Of a stretch of DNA of 64,000 nt, positions 38,116-47,997 are shown piece after piece. The notes under the pieces are model-generated. The model was not told where the DNA came from and did no database searches. It saw only the letters and a list, made by a program, of their open reading frames with translations. The stretch covers positions 62,001 through 126,000 of the forward strand of contig JAKSUA010000001.1 in the NCBI GenBank assembly GCA_024409235.1, written 5' to 3'. Origin of the DNA: Bacteroidales bacterium. Lineage in GTDB: Bacteria > Bacteroidota > Bacteroidia > Bacteroidales > UBA1715. The translations under genes were made by a program, and so were the position numbers. The stretch's first letter is position 1; every line of letters begins with the position of its first letter.

Positions 38116-38131
38116 ATTGACAATTGTCAAT
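38116..38131. promoter_or_regulatory. 16 bp perfect palindrome at the hisS promoter
   Basis: ATTGACAATTGTCAAT is its own reverse complement and covers the presumed -33 region of hisS, a natural place for a repressor operator. The regulator is unknown. Confidence 0.5.
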
Positions 38132-38150
38132 ATTTGTTTTATAAATAAAA

Positions 38151-38180
38151 GAAAAGCAGAATCAAAAGATTCTGCTTTTC
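38151..38180 (-). terminator. Terminator of the 3142-aa giant gene
   Basis: A 13 bp perfect stem (38151-38163 with 38168-38180) with a 4 nt AAAA loop; on the minus strand it is followed by a T-rich tract, 21 nt past the stop. Confidence 0.9.
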
Positions 38181-38200
38181 TTTCTAATACGATAATAATC

Positions 38201-41200
38201 TTATTTAATCACCTTAACAGTTCTTACCTGTGTTCCATTAGATATACTTACATTGTAAAGACCTTGTGTAAGTCCATCTGCTGGAATTTGAACAAGAGTT
38301 TTTGAAACATTCTGTGCTTCAACATGAGCAACTACCTGACCTTTTGAATTAACAACTTCAATCATGAAGTCATCTTCGCTTGGAGAAGCAATTGCAACGT
38401 TTATCATTGAAGTGATTTTTGTTGGATAAACAACTACGTCAACATCCGATTCAACTATTTCAACACCAGTTTCTTCATTTTCCGCTTCTGCAATATTTGA
38501 CATTGCCAAAGAGAATGGTCCTGATTCAGCTTTTGTATAAGCTCCTGCTATAGTTTGACCTTCCAATGTCTTATATGCATTCTCATCAATTTCTGATTTC
38601 AAACGGAATACAACACGGTATTTAATATCATCACCCTTATATGAAGGATCTGTTTCATTCCAAATTTCATACAAGTTGCTTGCTGGAACTCTGTCAACTG
38701 TATCCATCTTAGTAGCATCTGTACCACGAAGGATTAAATACTGAGTAACATTTTCCATTGGTTCATAAGCACACCATTGTAATACCTTCAAGCCATTATC
38801 CTGTAATGTTGTTGTAGAAATCATTGAACGGTGAATTTCACTTACAGCCTCGTTATCGCAACCGTCAACAGTTACCAAACGATATTTGTAAGCACGACGT
38901 TTATAGTTCACATCTTCGTCAACAACAATTCCGCTTTCTTCGAATTTAACATCATCACCTACTTGTTCCCAATTGTCAGTAACGTCAGTTTCACGTTCTA
39001 CACGGTAAGAAACTGTATTTACATCTTTTGTCTTTTCCCAAGCAATAATAATGTGATCAGTAGTTTCGCTGAATGTAGCAACACCGATTTGTTCAGGATA
39101 TGGATATTTGAATGCTACCATCACTGTATCTGAGTTAACACAATAATTAGCATCAGTAATCTGAGCCCAAACGGTAGAAGTACCTTCTGTTAGAACGATA
39201 ACTGAATCAGTTGCACCTGTACTCCACAAATATTTCTCAAAACCTGTACCTGCACTCAAAGCAACTTCTTCTCCATCACAAGGAGTCAAATCTTCACCAA
39301 GATTAATCTTAGGTAATTCATTGATTTTTGTTACAGCGAATGTGTCTATACTTTCACAATTCATTGAGTCAACAGCAAATACTGAATAAGACTCAACAAC
39401 AGCAGGAATTTCTATTGATTTTGTTTCAGCACCAGTGTTCCAAATGTATGAATCATATTCACCTTGAACTTCAAGCATAAATGTTGTTCCAGCACACATC
39501 ACAGAATCTTCCATCAATGAAACTGGCACAGATACTTTTACTGTAACACTGTCAATCAATGTAAACATACCTTTTTTCATTGTTACAGAATATGTTGCTG
39601 TCTTTTCTGGACGAACATTTATTGATTGAGCAACTTCATTTGTTGACCAATAATAAGAATTAACTCCATCAGTTGCGTTCAAAGTTGCAGACTGCCCTTG
39701 GCAGATTGCAAGATTTCTTTCCTGAATACCAACAACTGTCAAGAAGTTTTCTTTTGTCAACGACTGGCTGAACAAGCCATCCTCAGATTCCACTGTAAAT
39801 GTAACATCATAAACACCAGGTTTATCGAATGTAACAAACTGCATTAATGAAGTTGGATCAATTCCCTTAGCACCAGGAATATCCCATGACCATGTGCAGT
39901 TGTAACCAGACAAACTTGCCATCAAAACAAACTGACTACCTGGAGTTCCAATTGTTTTCATTGTCATCACATCAAATACAGGAGCGCCTTCCCACACAGC
40001 AACAATTTCACCTGAAGTTTCAGGTGCTTGAGCAGGTGCTTTCTTCACCATTCTATTGTAATATACAATTGTTGAATCTGCCAAACCTTCTTCATCCTTA
40101 GCAACAAATGTGATTGCTTCAGCACCACTCCAGAATTCATTCAAAACAGTTACGGTAGCTTTTCCGTTAGCTATTGAGATTGCAAGATTTTCCGATTTAG
40201 AAACAGTCCATGAAATTGCAGATGGAGTTGTATAATCATCTGTCACATATTTTGTCAAATCGATAGATGAGAATTTCACTTCGTCATTTTCTATTTGAAC
40301 TGGTATTTCCGCAATTTTTGGAGCTTTATTAGGAATTGATCCCACATACACAACAATCGTGTCATTTGTGATATTCACACCATCAGAAACACTAATAAAG
40401 ATTGTATCCTGTTCAAACGGCATTGCCTTAACAAGACGCAACTGAGTTTTCTTCATAATTCGAGCAAGCAACTGTTGTTGAGCAGCAATTCCATTTTTAT
40501 GCACTGTAAACGTATATGTCAACGCATTTGCATCGGTCATATCATCTTCAGCAATATCGCTTAGCTCGATATACTTATATGTTTCTCCTTCCTGCATAAG
40601 AACTTCATGAAGTTTTACAATTGGAGCTTTATTTTCTGATTCTTTAACCTCAGTAGGAATTGTTACCACAGAAGACAAACCTTCTTCGTTTGTAACAACA
40701 ACTTTCACAGTATCTTTTCCTACGTATGAATCTGTTTTAGGAGCAATTGTCAACTTACCATCTTCGTCAACATTCACATTGAAATTTTCAGATTCAGTAG
40801 TAATTTTCAAATTATCGAAACCATTTTCATCGGAAACAAAATCAGACAAATCGACTGTCGAGTTACCATCTGGATTCATTACCACATCAGGAACAGTTGT
40901 AACAACCGGAGCGGAAGACGAATTTACCACAAGAGTAATTTCTTTTGTTATCTGCTTATAAGAAACAGTCAATTTTGTTTCACCTTTTTCCAATGCTTTA
41001 ACAACACCGTTACTGAAAGAAACTATAGAAGAATTCTCAACATCCCAGTTCAAGTCTTTCACTGCCAATGTTGTTGGAGTTACTTTGTATGAAACAGCAA
41101 CAGAATCTCCAACTTTCATTTCAATCTTTTCAGGAACTTGAATTGCTGTAATTTCTTCAATACTTGAAGTTACATACACAACTGCACTTGCCTGCAAGCC

Positions 41201-44200
41201 GCCTTCAGTATATGCAGTGATTGTTGTTATACCATCGGCAATTGCTGTCAAAATTCCATCAGACGAAATACTTACAACAGAGTTATCTGTTTTTTTCATG
41301 AAAGAAATTTTGTTCTTTGAAGCATTTGCAGGAAGAACAGAGGCTTGAACCTTAACCTGTTCACCAACAGTCATGGTAATGATCTTTGGCATAGAAATTT
41401 CACGAGCAACAACTTCTTCTTTCACATTAACAACAAGTTCTTTCTTTATTTGACTGTTATCTTTGCTTGTTAACACAGCCTTTGTTTCACCTGATTTTAA
41501 TGCTATAACAGATAAACCGCTCACATTAGCAATTGTTGTATCAGCGATTTCAATTGTATAATTTTTATTTGTTGCATATTCAGGTTCAAAGCTTAATGAG
41601 ATATGTTGTTTTTCATTTACATACATATTCAAAACTTCTGGATTTACAATCATAGAAGTTACAGGAACATGTGTTTCTTCAACAGTTATTTCCTGAACTG
41701 ATTCAGCTACACAGCCTGTAAATTTATCAATTGCCTGACAAACAACATTATGTGAACCAGCTTCTTTAAACGAAACTGCAGCCGTTTGACCTTGAGTAAT
41801 TTCATTGTTTATTTTCCATACAATACTACTTGAAATAGTATCCTGAACACGAGCAAACAATTCTACAGTTTCACCAGGTGCAAATATTATTTTTTGACTT
41901 AAAATAGCAACTTCTGGTTTTTCAACAGAGCCAACCATATATGTTACTGTTGTCTTATCACTTGAACAACCTGTTTCTTCGTTGTAAACATATACCTCAA
42001 ATGAACCTGACTCTGTTGGCAAGAAAGAATTGCCTTCTCCAACAACTTGACCATCAAGCAACCATTTGATTGTATTTCCTTCTTTTGTTTTTGCCTCGAA
42101 TGCTTGTGCATCCGTGCCATCACATATCTTTTGATCATACATATTCAATGTAGGCTCTGGAACATATGAGATTGTAACCGTATATGGAACCTTTTCACTT
42201 TCCAACCAATCTATAGTTGCATCGTAAGCAACTTGCGAAACATAATATTTTGTTGTTCCTACAGCAGCAGTATTAACAAGAGGAGCCTTTGTTAATTTAT
42301 TTCCTGCATTGTCATACCATTGTACCATACCCATTTCCGAAGTTGGGAAGACCATAGATTCCAATGAGATTGCTGGTTCAACCGTATTAACACCAGATCT
42401 CTTATAACATATTGACAACTCATTCGTATTATAACCAGGGGTTTCAAACTGAGGTTTCATTTCTTCAGAAGCAACAACAATTGTAACTTCTGCTAAATAT
42501 GTTGTATCAGCAGTTACAACCTTTGCAATAAGAGTTGTTTCGCCAGGCTGCAAACCTTTAACAGTTATACAATTCATAACCGTTGAAACTTCATCTACAA
42601 TTTGAGCAATTGAATTGTCGCTTGCATACACAACAGGGAAAGTTGGGACTTCGAAAGAAGAGCCAAGTGTATAACAAACACTAGCAGATTCATTTACCTT
42701 AACCTTGTAAATCTGTTCAGAGAACACAATAGAATAATCTGTTTTTTCTTCGATTTTCTTACCAACTGTATTTACCGTAACATTACCAAGTTCTTTTTCT
42801 TGATAATAAGCTGTAAGAGTTACAGTTGCAGTAGTATCAAGTGGGAAGATATATGCTTCACCTATAGATGTACGTTTTAATTCGACAACATTTTCTGCAG
42901 AAGCTTTCCAAGTTACTTCTTCGCTAACTATATCTTCAAATTCGCCATTTGCAACTGAAGGCAACTTATATGCATACAAGTATGCTTGTTCACTTTCGCC
43001 ATAAGCAGAAGCAAGTCCATAGTTCAATGTAATGCTATTTGAAGATATTGCAGTGCCATTAGATAAATGAGCACCTGCAAGAACCATATAACCTTCTTTT
43101 TCTGAAATGAACAATGTTGCATTTGAATTGTTATCACCCTTAAGTGTAATAACACCAGCATCATTTAAAGTAACAGTGTTACCTGAGATTGAAACCGCAG
43201 AAGTTTCACCAACATATGGTTCAACTTCCCATTTAATATCTGCAGAAAGATTTTCTCCAAAGACATCATTCAAAGAAATTTCCTTTTGACTAAGAAGAAC
43301 CTCTTTTTGAACTGTAAGAGTTTCTCCCAATGTATTTACAACTTGCGATGCTGCAACTTCATCACCATCATAAGCTGTAATTGTTGTTGTACCTTGAGAA
43401 AGAACTTTGTATTTATAATAAGAGTCTTCCTTCTCGATAGTTATCACATTCGGATTCGAAGAAACGAAATTCGGTTCCTGAGCATCAACAAAATCTTTTC
43501 CTTTGTCGGTTTCTACCAACTTCTGCAATGACAAATAACCTTCTGTACCAACAGTCATATCCTGGTCATTGTATAAACCAGAGAATATATAATCGTTTTC
43601 AGTAGTCACAAATACTTGGAAGTAGCAAACCAAACCAATTGAATTGTAGAATGCAACACGGCCATATCCACAGGCAGTAGGAACTATCATTCCATTTTCA
43701 AGTGTAAAACATTCATCACCTAACAACTGGCAATTATAGGTATCAGCAGAACTTGGTTCTTCTCCGTTGATTGTATATTCTGGCATGTCAACAGGTTCGC
43801 CATTTTGATTGTAAGCCCGTATTTTTTGACCTTCAGTACCTACGGTAAGGTACATATCATTGATATGATATTCATTACCATTGAAAATTGCATCTAATTC
43901 AAATTCTTCAAAGAATTCATATTCTCCTTCTCTTCCTCCTAACGTTAGAATGCCAACTCCACCAACATTACCAATAGCCCAGACTTTAACAACATCGTTA
44001 TCAAAATCTGTTTCCATATCAAAACGAATTAAGCTTGGTCCTTGTGCATCGTTTTTTTCTTCTATAAATGAAGAACTAAATCCAATCTTTTGACCTTTTG
44101 AATTGTACAACGAAACAGTTACCGTATCTTGGTTTACCACAATTTGTGGTCGTTCTGGATTAATATAGTATTTAGGTTTAGTAACAGTCAAAGGAACTGC

Positions 44201-47200
44201 CGCAACAGAATCTTCACCTATATAAGCAACAACATAACTAAAACCTTCTGCTTCTGCATAAACAGTATTGTAGTTTATAGAAGCAATTGGTTCTTCACCA
44301 AGAACTGTCCAATACAAATCATTTGATTGAACAATGATTCCATTATCCAACAATTCTAAATCTTGAGATTCTCCTACAATAAGAGCAAGTTTTTCTGGAG
44401 AAATTTTATAATCAGCTTTTGGACTTACTTTAAATGTATATTCCTTTATTCCCGAACAGCCAGCATCTTCATCTGTCAAAATATATTTTAAAAGATAATC
44501 TCCTGCTTTTGGACAAATTACTTCAACGCCGTCAAATTCCTTATTAGCTAATTCTGCATTTTCACAGATCCAATCAGATTTCATATTGCGGTATTCCGAA
44601 GTATTTTCCACAACGAACTTAATAACCTCGCCTTCTCTTAATATAGATGCTTCTTTTTCCAAATAGATTTCTCCAGCATCAACCTTTTCTATTGTTAAAG
44701 AAAACTCTCCTACCGTTTTTTCTCCATCATACAAATATCCATTGTACTCACCAGCATTTGTTGATGCTGGAATTTCGATTGATGCAGTATCACCTACGAC
44801 ATTCATTGTTACGTTATATGCAATACCGTCCATATCTTCAATGGTAGCAGTAATCGTGGCAGGAATAGCTTCTGTTGCATCTACATGAACAAAACCTGTA
44901 GTACCATAACATACAAAAGTCTCATTTATAGTATATTCAATTTGTGGCATTACTGTTACTGGCACATAGGCAACAGAATCTTCAAATAAATAAGCGACAA
45001 GATCTGCTGTACCTGCATATTCTCCGTAAAGAACGTTGTCATATACGCTTGCAACATTTGCATCTTCAGCAGAAAGTTGATTTTCCAATCTCCAATCAAT
45101 ACCTTCCTCTACTAAAACTCCATCCTCATACAATTCTAAACTTTGTTCATCTCCTACACGAATAGCAATCTTTTCTGGAGTAATTTTATATTCTGGTTTT
45201 TCTACAACATTGAATGTATATTCATCTGAATCGGAACAACCTGCATTAGAATATATTGTCAACTTCAAAACATATTCTCCTGCAGTTGGGCAAGTTACCT
45301 TTACTCCACTTATAGAATAATCAGTTTCCTCACCATCTGCAACATCTTTTACTAAAGTAGCATTTTCGCAGGTCCATTCATAAGTATTAAAATCACACTG
45401 TTCTGCATAGAACTGAATTTCTTCACCTACGTATAATTTCTCCTGCTCTGTATAGATTCTCCCTGCACTAAGCTGTTGAACAAAAACAGGAACACTAGCC
45501 ACACATTTATCTCCCCTAAAAATTTTACAGCTATAATATCCTGGGTTAAGTCCTTTAGGAACAGTTATAATTGCTTTAGAACCTGATACTGTAACATCCC
45601 ATTCCAAATTCTTACCCTCTTTTTTCTCTCCATCAGAAATATTTTCTTCAGATGAAAAATCCTGAACCTCAGTACGTAGTGTATAAGGAATGTCAATATT
45701 AGCAGGAATTTCAATCGTTCCAATTTCTGCTGCACACACGGTAAAACCATATTCTGGAACTAAATATTCCACTTTAGGGTTAACAGTAACTGCTATTGTT
45801 CCTATTGGAATAGTATCTGTAATATCTCTCCAGCCACCTTCTTGAGTTTCCTCATCATAATAAAACTCCTCTCTATAGTTTGCCATATACACTAAGACGT
45901 TTGAGCTTCCGACCCCTTCACCATATATCTTAGTTCCATCAACATAAACAGGAGATTCTTCAGTCATGTCGGTTACAGCAAGACACACATACTTAGAAAC
46001 ATTATTTCCATTTGAATTTAATACTGTCACCTCATACTCTTCTCCCTGCTCTATTGTTATGTTTTCTTCTGCAAGAGTCCATTCTTCAGTATTTGCTTCA
46101 ACAGTAAAATAAATATTTACAACAGAATCATTACTGAATATTGCCCTTACATACTCTCCTCCACGTGCCATTGCAAACACTTTTCCCTCTTCCATCGACA
46201 ATATGTCCGAATATTCTTTAATTTCCAGACTTACCAGATCAGCCTGGCGTTCGCCTGTATGAATAACATTTACTGTATATAAGCTACCCAAATCCAATGT
46301 TGCTTCAAGAGATGCACTGGCATATGGTCCACTATAATCATCTGATCCTTTATCAAAATCATGTTCAATGGTTACAGGAACAGAAGCTGGCAAAATTATC
46401 AATTCAATATCTCCATTAAACGCAGTCGTATCATCATTGTAATAGAACTGAACGGTAGCACTACCATCTTTTAATGCTGTAATAGTTCCCTTAGATTGAT
46501 CAATATGAACTATCTTCTTAGTTTCCTCATATTCATAAACATAAATATTTGAGTTGTCACCGAAAACTCCTTCCTTCAATTCAGGTTTATACGAAGCAGA
46601 AGAACCTGCTTCTAATTTCAATTCATAGCTATTTCCCCATGTATTTTTTGCATTTCCCTCAATAACAAGTCTTGGATAACTTGGTTTTACTGTAAGCTTT
46701 CCTTCAAAGAGCACTTCACCCCAAGTCCAGCTATAGAAACCAAAACTGTATTCACCTATCTCAAGTCCCGAATAAATATGAAATTCATACTCTTTACTAT
46801 CGAGATTATTATTAATTTCATCTTCTATTTCATTTTCAAGTTCAAATTCTTCCGAACCATCTTTTTTCACAAAAAAAGATACACTTTGTTCGCTTTCAGA
46901 AAATAGTTGTCCTAATGTTTCACTGAATGTAAAGAGACCAGTATAATCTTCATCTTTGTTTACAGCAACATCATCGAAGTTTACAAATGCATATCCCAGC
47001 AATTGGGCTCTATAGATACCAACATTTATAGATTTTGTTGAGCTACATCCTTTTTCTTTATCAGTTACCTTACAATATACTGTGTGATTACCGATTTCTG
47101 AACCAGTCATATATGCATCATAGTCATAATTACTTCCTTGCTTATATGAGTCCCATGTAATAGTCTCATCCGAATACCACTCAAAACTATAATTTTCTCT

Positions 47201-47629
47201 TTCAGTCTCCGTTTCAAAATGATTCTTACCAACAAAACAACGTAGATTTAATAAATCATCTTTTCTACGCGACAAACCTGTTTCCTCATCGCCTATGTGC
47301 AAATCCATACATTCAGCATCAATTGTTAACGGATAGGAATCGCCATTAATAGAGACAACATTGCAGGTGTATGTTCCAACTTTTTTTGCAACACCTTTAA
47401 TCTGGCCAGACTCATAATAAACAGTCAAATCATCTTCCGAATACGAAAAAACCAACTCACCCGAAGGTTTATTTTCAGGATCACTGATTGCAAAAAGCAC
47501 AGAAAATTCTTCTCCCGTAACAACAGTTATTACTTCTTTGCCACTGAATGGGAAATTAATAGTAAATTCCTTAGCAAAGGTTGTTATTACAAATAATAAC
47601 GATGATAAAAACAAAAATAACTTTTTCAT
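38201..47629 (-). CDS. Giant secreted Ig-like/Big_2 protein, T9SS type A
   Basis: A 3142 aa surface protein. Signal peptide 1-19 (ends TTFA). The N-terminal third is beta-rich and largely unassigned, with a tandem duplication of about 260 residues (616-890 and 891-1146; each holds a WxCENA segment and YKI(T/S)PEK followed by a VGxxQxLEL strand). CHU-like Ig modules lie around 1730-1990, three Big_2 modules at about 1990-2236 (MTVGEQVKVQASVLPANAS), cadherin-like repeats to about 2540, a PKD-like module, short SWSTGA-type strands, and an FN3-like module at about 2846-2933. It ends in ESGPFSLAMSNIAEAEN and a type A T9SS domain (VYPTKITSMINV, then GLYNVSI). Role in adhesion or matrix is inferred. 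Confidence 0.92.
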   Translation of the reverse strand: MKKLFLFLSSLLFVITTFAKEFTINFPFSGKEVITVVTGEEFSVLFAISDPENKPSGELVFSYSEDDLTVYYESGQIKGVAKKVGTYTCNVVSINGDSYPLTIDAECMDLHIGDEETGLSRRKDDLLNLRCFVGKNHFETETERENYSFEWYSDETITWDSYKQGSNYDYDAYMTGSEIGNHTVYCKVTDKEKGCSSTKSINVGIYRAQLLGYAFVNFDDVAVNKDEDYTGLFTFSETLGQLFSESEQSVSFFVKKDGSEEFELENEIEDEINNNLDSKEYEFHIYSGLEIGEYSFGFYSWTWGEVLFEGKLTVKPSYPRLVIEGNAKNTWGNSYELKLEAGSSASYKPELKEGVFGDNSNIYVYEYEETKKIVHIDQSKGTITALKDGSATVQFYYNDDTTAFNGDIELIILPASVPVTIEHDFDKGSDDYSGPYASASLEATLDLGSLYTVNVIHTGERQADLVSLEIKEYSDILSMEEGKVFAMARGGEYVRAIFSNDSVVNIYFTVEANTEEWTLAEENITIEQGEEYEVTVLNSNGNNVSKYVCLAVTDMTEESPVYVDGTKIYGEGVGSSNVLVYMANYREEFYYDEETQEGGWRDITDTIPIGTIAVTVNPKVEYLVPEYGFTVCAAEIGTIEIPANIDIPYTLRTEVQDFSSEENISDGEKKEGKNLEWDVTVSGSKAIITVPKGLNPGYYSCKIFRGDKCVASVPVFVQQLSAGRIYTEQEKLYVGEEIQFYAEQCDFNTYEWTCENATLVKDVADGEETDYSISGVKVTCPTAGEYVLKLTIYSNAGCSDSDEYTFNVVEKPEYKITPEKIAIRVGDEQSLELYEDGVLVEEGIDWRLENQLSAEDANVASVYDNVLYGEYAGTADLVAYLFEDSVAYVPVTVMPQIEYTINETFVCYGTTGFVHVDATEAIPATITATIEDMDGIAYNVTMNVVGDTASIEIPASTNAGEYNGYLYDGEKTVGEFSLTIEKVDAGEIYLEKEASILREGEVIKFVVENTSEYRNMKSDWICENAELANKEFDGVEVICPKAGDYLLKYILTDEDAGCSGIKEYTFKVSPKADYKISPEKLALIVGESQDLELLDNGIIVQSNDLYWTVLGEEPIASINYNTVYAEAEGFSYVVAYIGEDSVAAVPLTVTKPKYYINPERPQIVVNQDTVTVSLYNSKGQKIGFSSSFIEEKNDAQGPSLIRFDMETDFDNDVVKVWAIGNVGGVGILTLGGREGEYEFFEEFELDAIFNGNEYHINDMYLTVGTEGQKIRAYNQNGEPVDMPEYTINGEEPSSADTYNCQLLGDECFTLENGMIVPTACGYGRVAFYNSIGLVCYFQVFVTTENDYIFSGLYNDQDMTVGTEGYLSLQKLVETDKGKDFVDAQEPNFVSSNPNVITIEKEDSYYKYKVLSQGTTTITAYDGDEVAASQVVNTLGETLTVQKEVLLSQKEISLNDVFGENLSADIKWEVEPYVGETSAVSISGNTVTLNDAGVITLKGDNNSNATLFISEKEGYMVLAGAHLSNGTAISSNSITLNYGLASAYGESEQAYLYAYKLPSVANGEFEDIVSEEVTWKASAENVVELKRTSIGEAYIFPLDTTATVTLTAYYQEKELGNVTVNTVGKKIEEKTDYSIVFSEQIYKVKVNESASVCYTLGSSFEVPTFPVVYASDNSIAQIVDEVSTVMNCITVKGLQPGETTLIAKVVTADTTYLAEVTIVVASEEMKPQFETPGYNTNELSICYKRSGVNTVEPAISLESMVFPTSEMGMVQWYDNAGNKLTKAPLVNTAAVGTTKYYVSQVAYDATIDWLESEKVPYTVTISYVPEPTLNMYDQKICDGTDAQAFEAKTKEGNTIKWLLDGQVVGEGNSFLPTESGSFEVYVYNEETGCSSDKTTVTYMVGSVEKPEVAILSQKIIFAPGETVELFARVQDTISSSIVWKINNEITQGQTAAVSFKEAGSHNVVCQAIDKFTGCVAESVQEITVEETHVPVTSMIVNPEVLNMYVNEKQHISLSFEPEYATNKNYTIEIADTTIANVSGLSVIALKSGETKAVLTSKDNSQIKKELVVNVKEEVVAREISMPKIITMTVGEQVKVQASVLPANASKNKISFMKKTDNSVVSISSDGILTAIADGITTITAYTEGGLQASAVVYVTSSIEEITAIQVPEKIEMKVGDSVAVSYKVTPTTLAVKDLNWDVENSSIVSFSNGVVKALEKGETKLTVSYKQITKEITLVVNSSSAPVVTTVPDVVMNPDGNSTVDLSDFVSDENGFDNLKITTESENFNVNVDEDGKLTIAPKTDSYVGKDTVKVVVTNEEGLSSVVTIPTEVKESENKAPIVKLHEVLMQEGETYKYIELSDIAEDDMTDANALTYTFTVHKNGIAAQQQLLARIMKKTQLRLVKAMPFEQDTIFISVSDGVNITNDTIVVYVGSIPNKAPKIAEIPVQIENDEVKFSSIDLTKYVTDDYTTPSAISWTVSKSENLAISIANGKATVTVLNEFWSGAEAITFVAKDEEGLADSTIVYYNRMVKKAPAQAPETSGEIVAVWEGAPVFDVMTMKTIGTPGSQFVLMASLSGYNCTWSWDIPGAKGIDPTSLMQFVTFDKPGVYDVTFTVESEDGLFSQSLTKENFLTVVGIQERNLAICQGQSATLNATDGVNSYYWSTNEVAQSINVRPEKTATYSVTMKKGMFTLIDSVTVKVSVPVSLMEDSVMCAGTTFMLEVQGEYDSYIWNTGAETKSIEIPAVVESYSVFAVDSMNCESIDTFAVTKINELPKINLGEDLTPCDGEEVALSAGTGFEKYLWSTGATDSVIVLTEGTSTVWAQITDANYCVNSDTVMVAFKYPYPEQIGVATFSETTDHIIIAWEKTKDVNTVSYRVERETDVTDNWEQVGDDVKFEESGIVVDEDVNYKRRAYKYRLVTVDGCDNEAVSEIHRSMISTTTLQDNGLKVLQWCAYEPMENVTQYLILRGTDATKMDTVDRVPASNLYEIWNETDPSYKGDDIKYRVVFRLKSEIDENAYKTLEGQTIAGAYTKAESGPFSLAMSNIAEAENEETGVEIVESDVDVVVYPTKITSMINVAIASPSEDDFMIEVVNSKGQVVAHVEAQNVSKTLVQIPADGLTQGLYNVSISNGTQVRTVKVIK

Positions 47630-47866
47630 ATATCTTTTTAGTTAATTACACAACATACCATGCCCACTTCAGGCAATAAAAAACGGTGCAATATTACAAC
47701 AAAATTGCTTATTTTACACTATTTTTTTAAAAAAATACATTTTATTTATTATCAAATACTTACAATATTAACCAAAGAAAACTAAAGATTTTTTTTATAA
47801 TAAAATATAATTATTCTCACATAACACACTAATAAAAAAACGAAATTATTCGTTTCAGCCTTGTAT

Positions 47867-47915
47867 AAATTATTTCCAGCCATTTCATCTGAAAGAAAAG
47901 GTTGCAGAAAATTCA
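47867..47915. repeat. Dispersed intergenic repeat, copy 3
   Basis: ATTATTTCCAGCC, then CTGAAAGAAAAGGTTGCAGA, then AAATTCAAG: close to copy 1 (2229-2282) and copy 2 (30385-30430). It lies in the 368 bp spacer 47630-47997, which holds no gene. The rest of that spacer is A/T-rich with only a small AAACGAA/TTCGTTT hairpin at 47838-47855 and the terminator to the right. Confidence 0.55.
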
Positions 47916-47940
47916 AGTAAATGGCAGGAGTACAAAAACA

Positions 47941-47975
47941 GAAAAGGTGAATCTGTCTAACAAACTCACCTTTTC
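47941..47975 (-). terminator. Terminator of the 3082-aa giant gene
   Basis: GAAAAGGTGA (47941-47950) pairs perfectly with TCACCTTTTC (47966-47975), 15 nt loop, 23 nt after the stop codon. Confidence 0.75.
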
Positions 47976-47997
47976 TTAAGCTCTCAAAGTAGGATAA

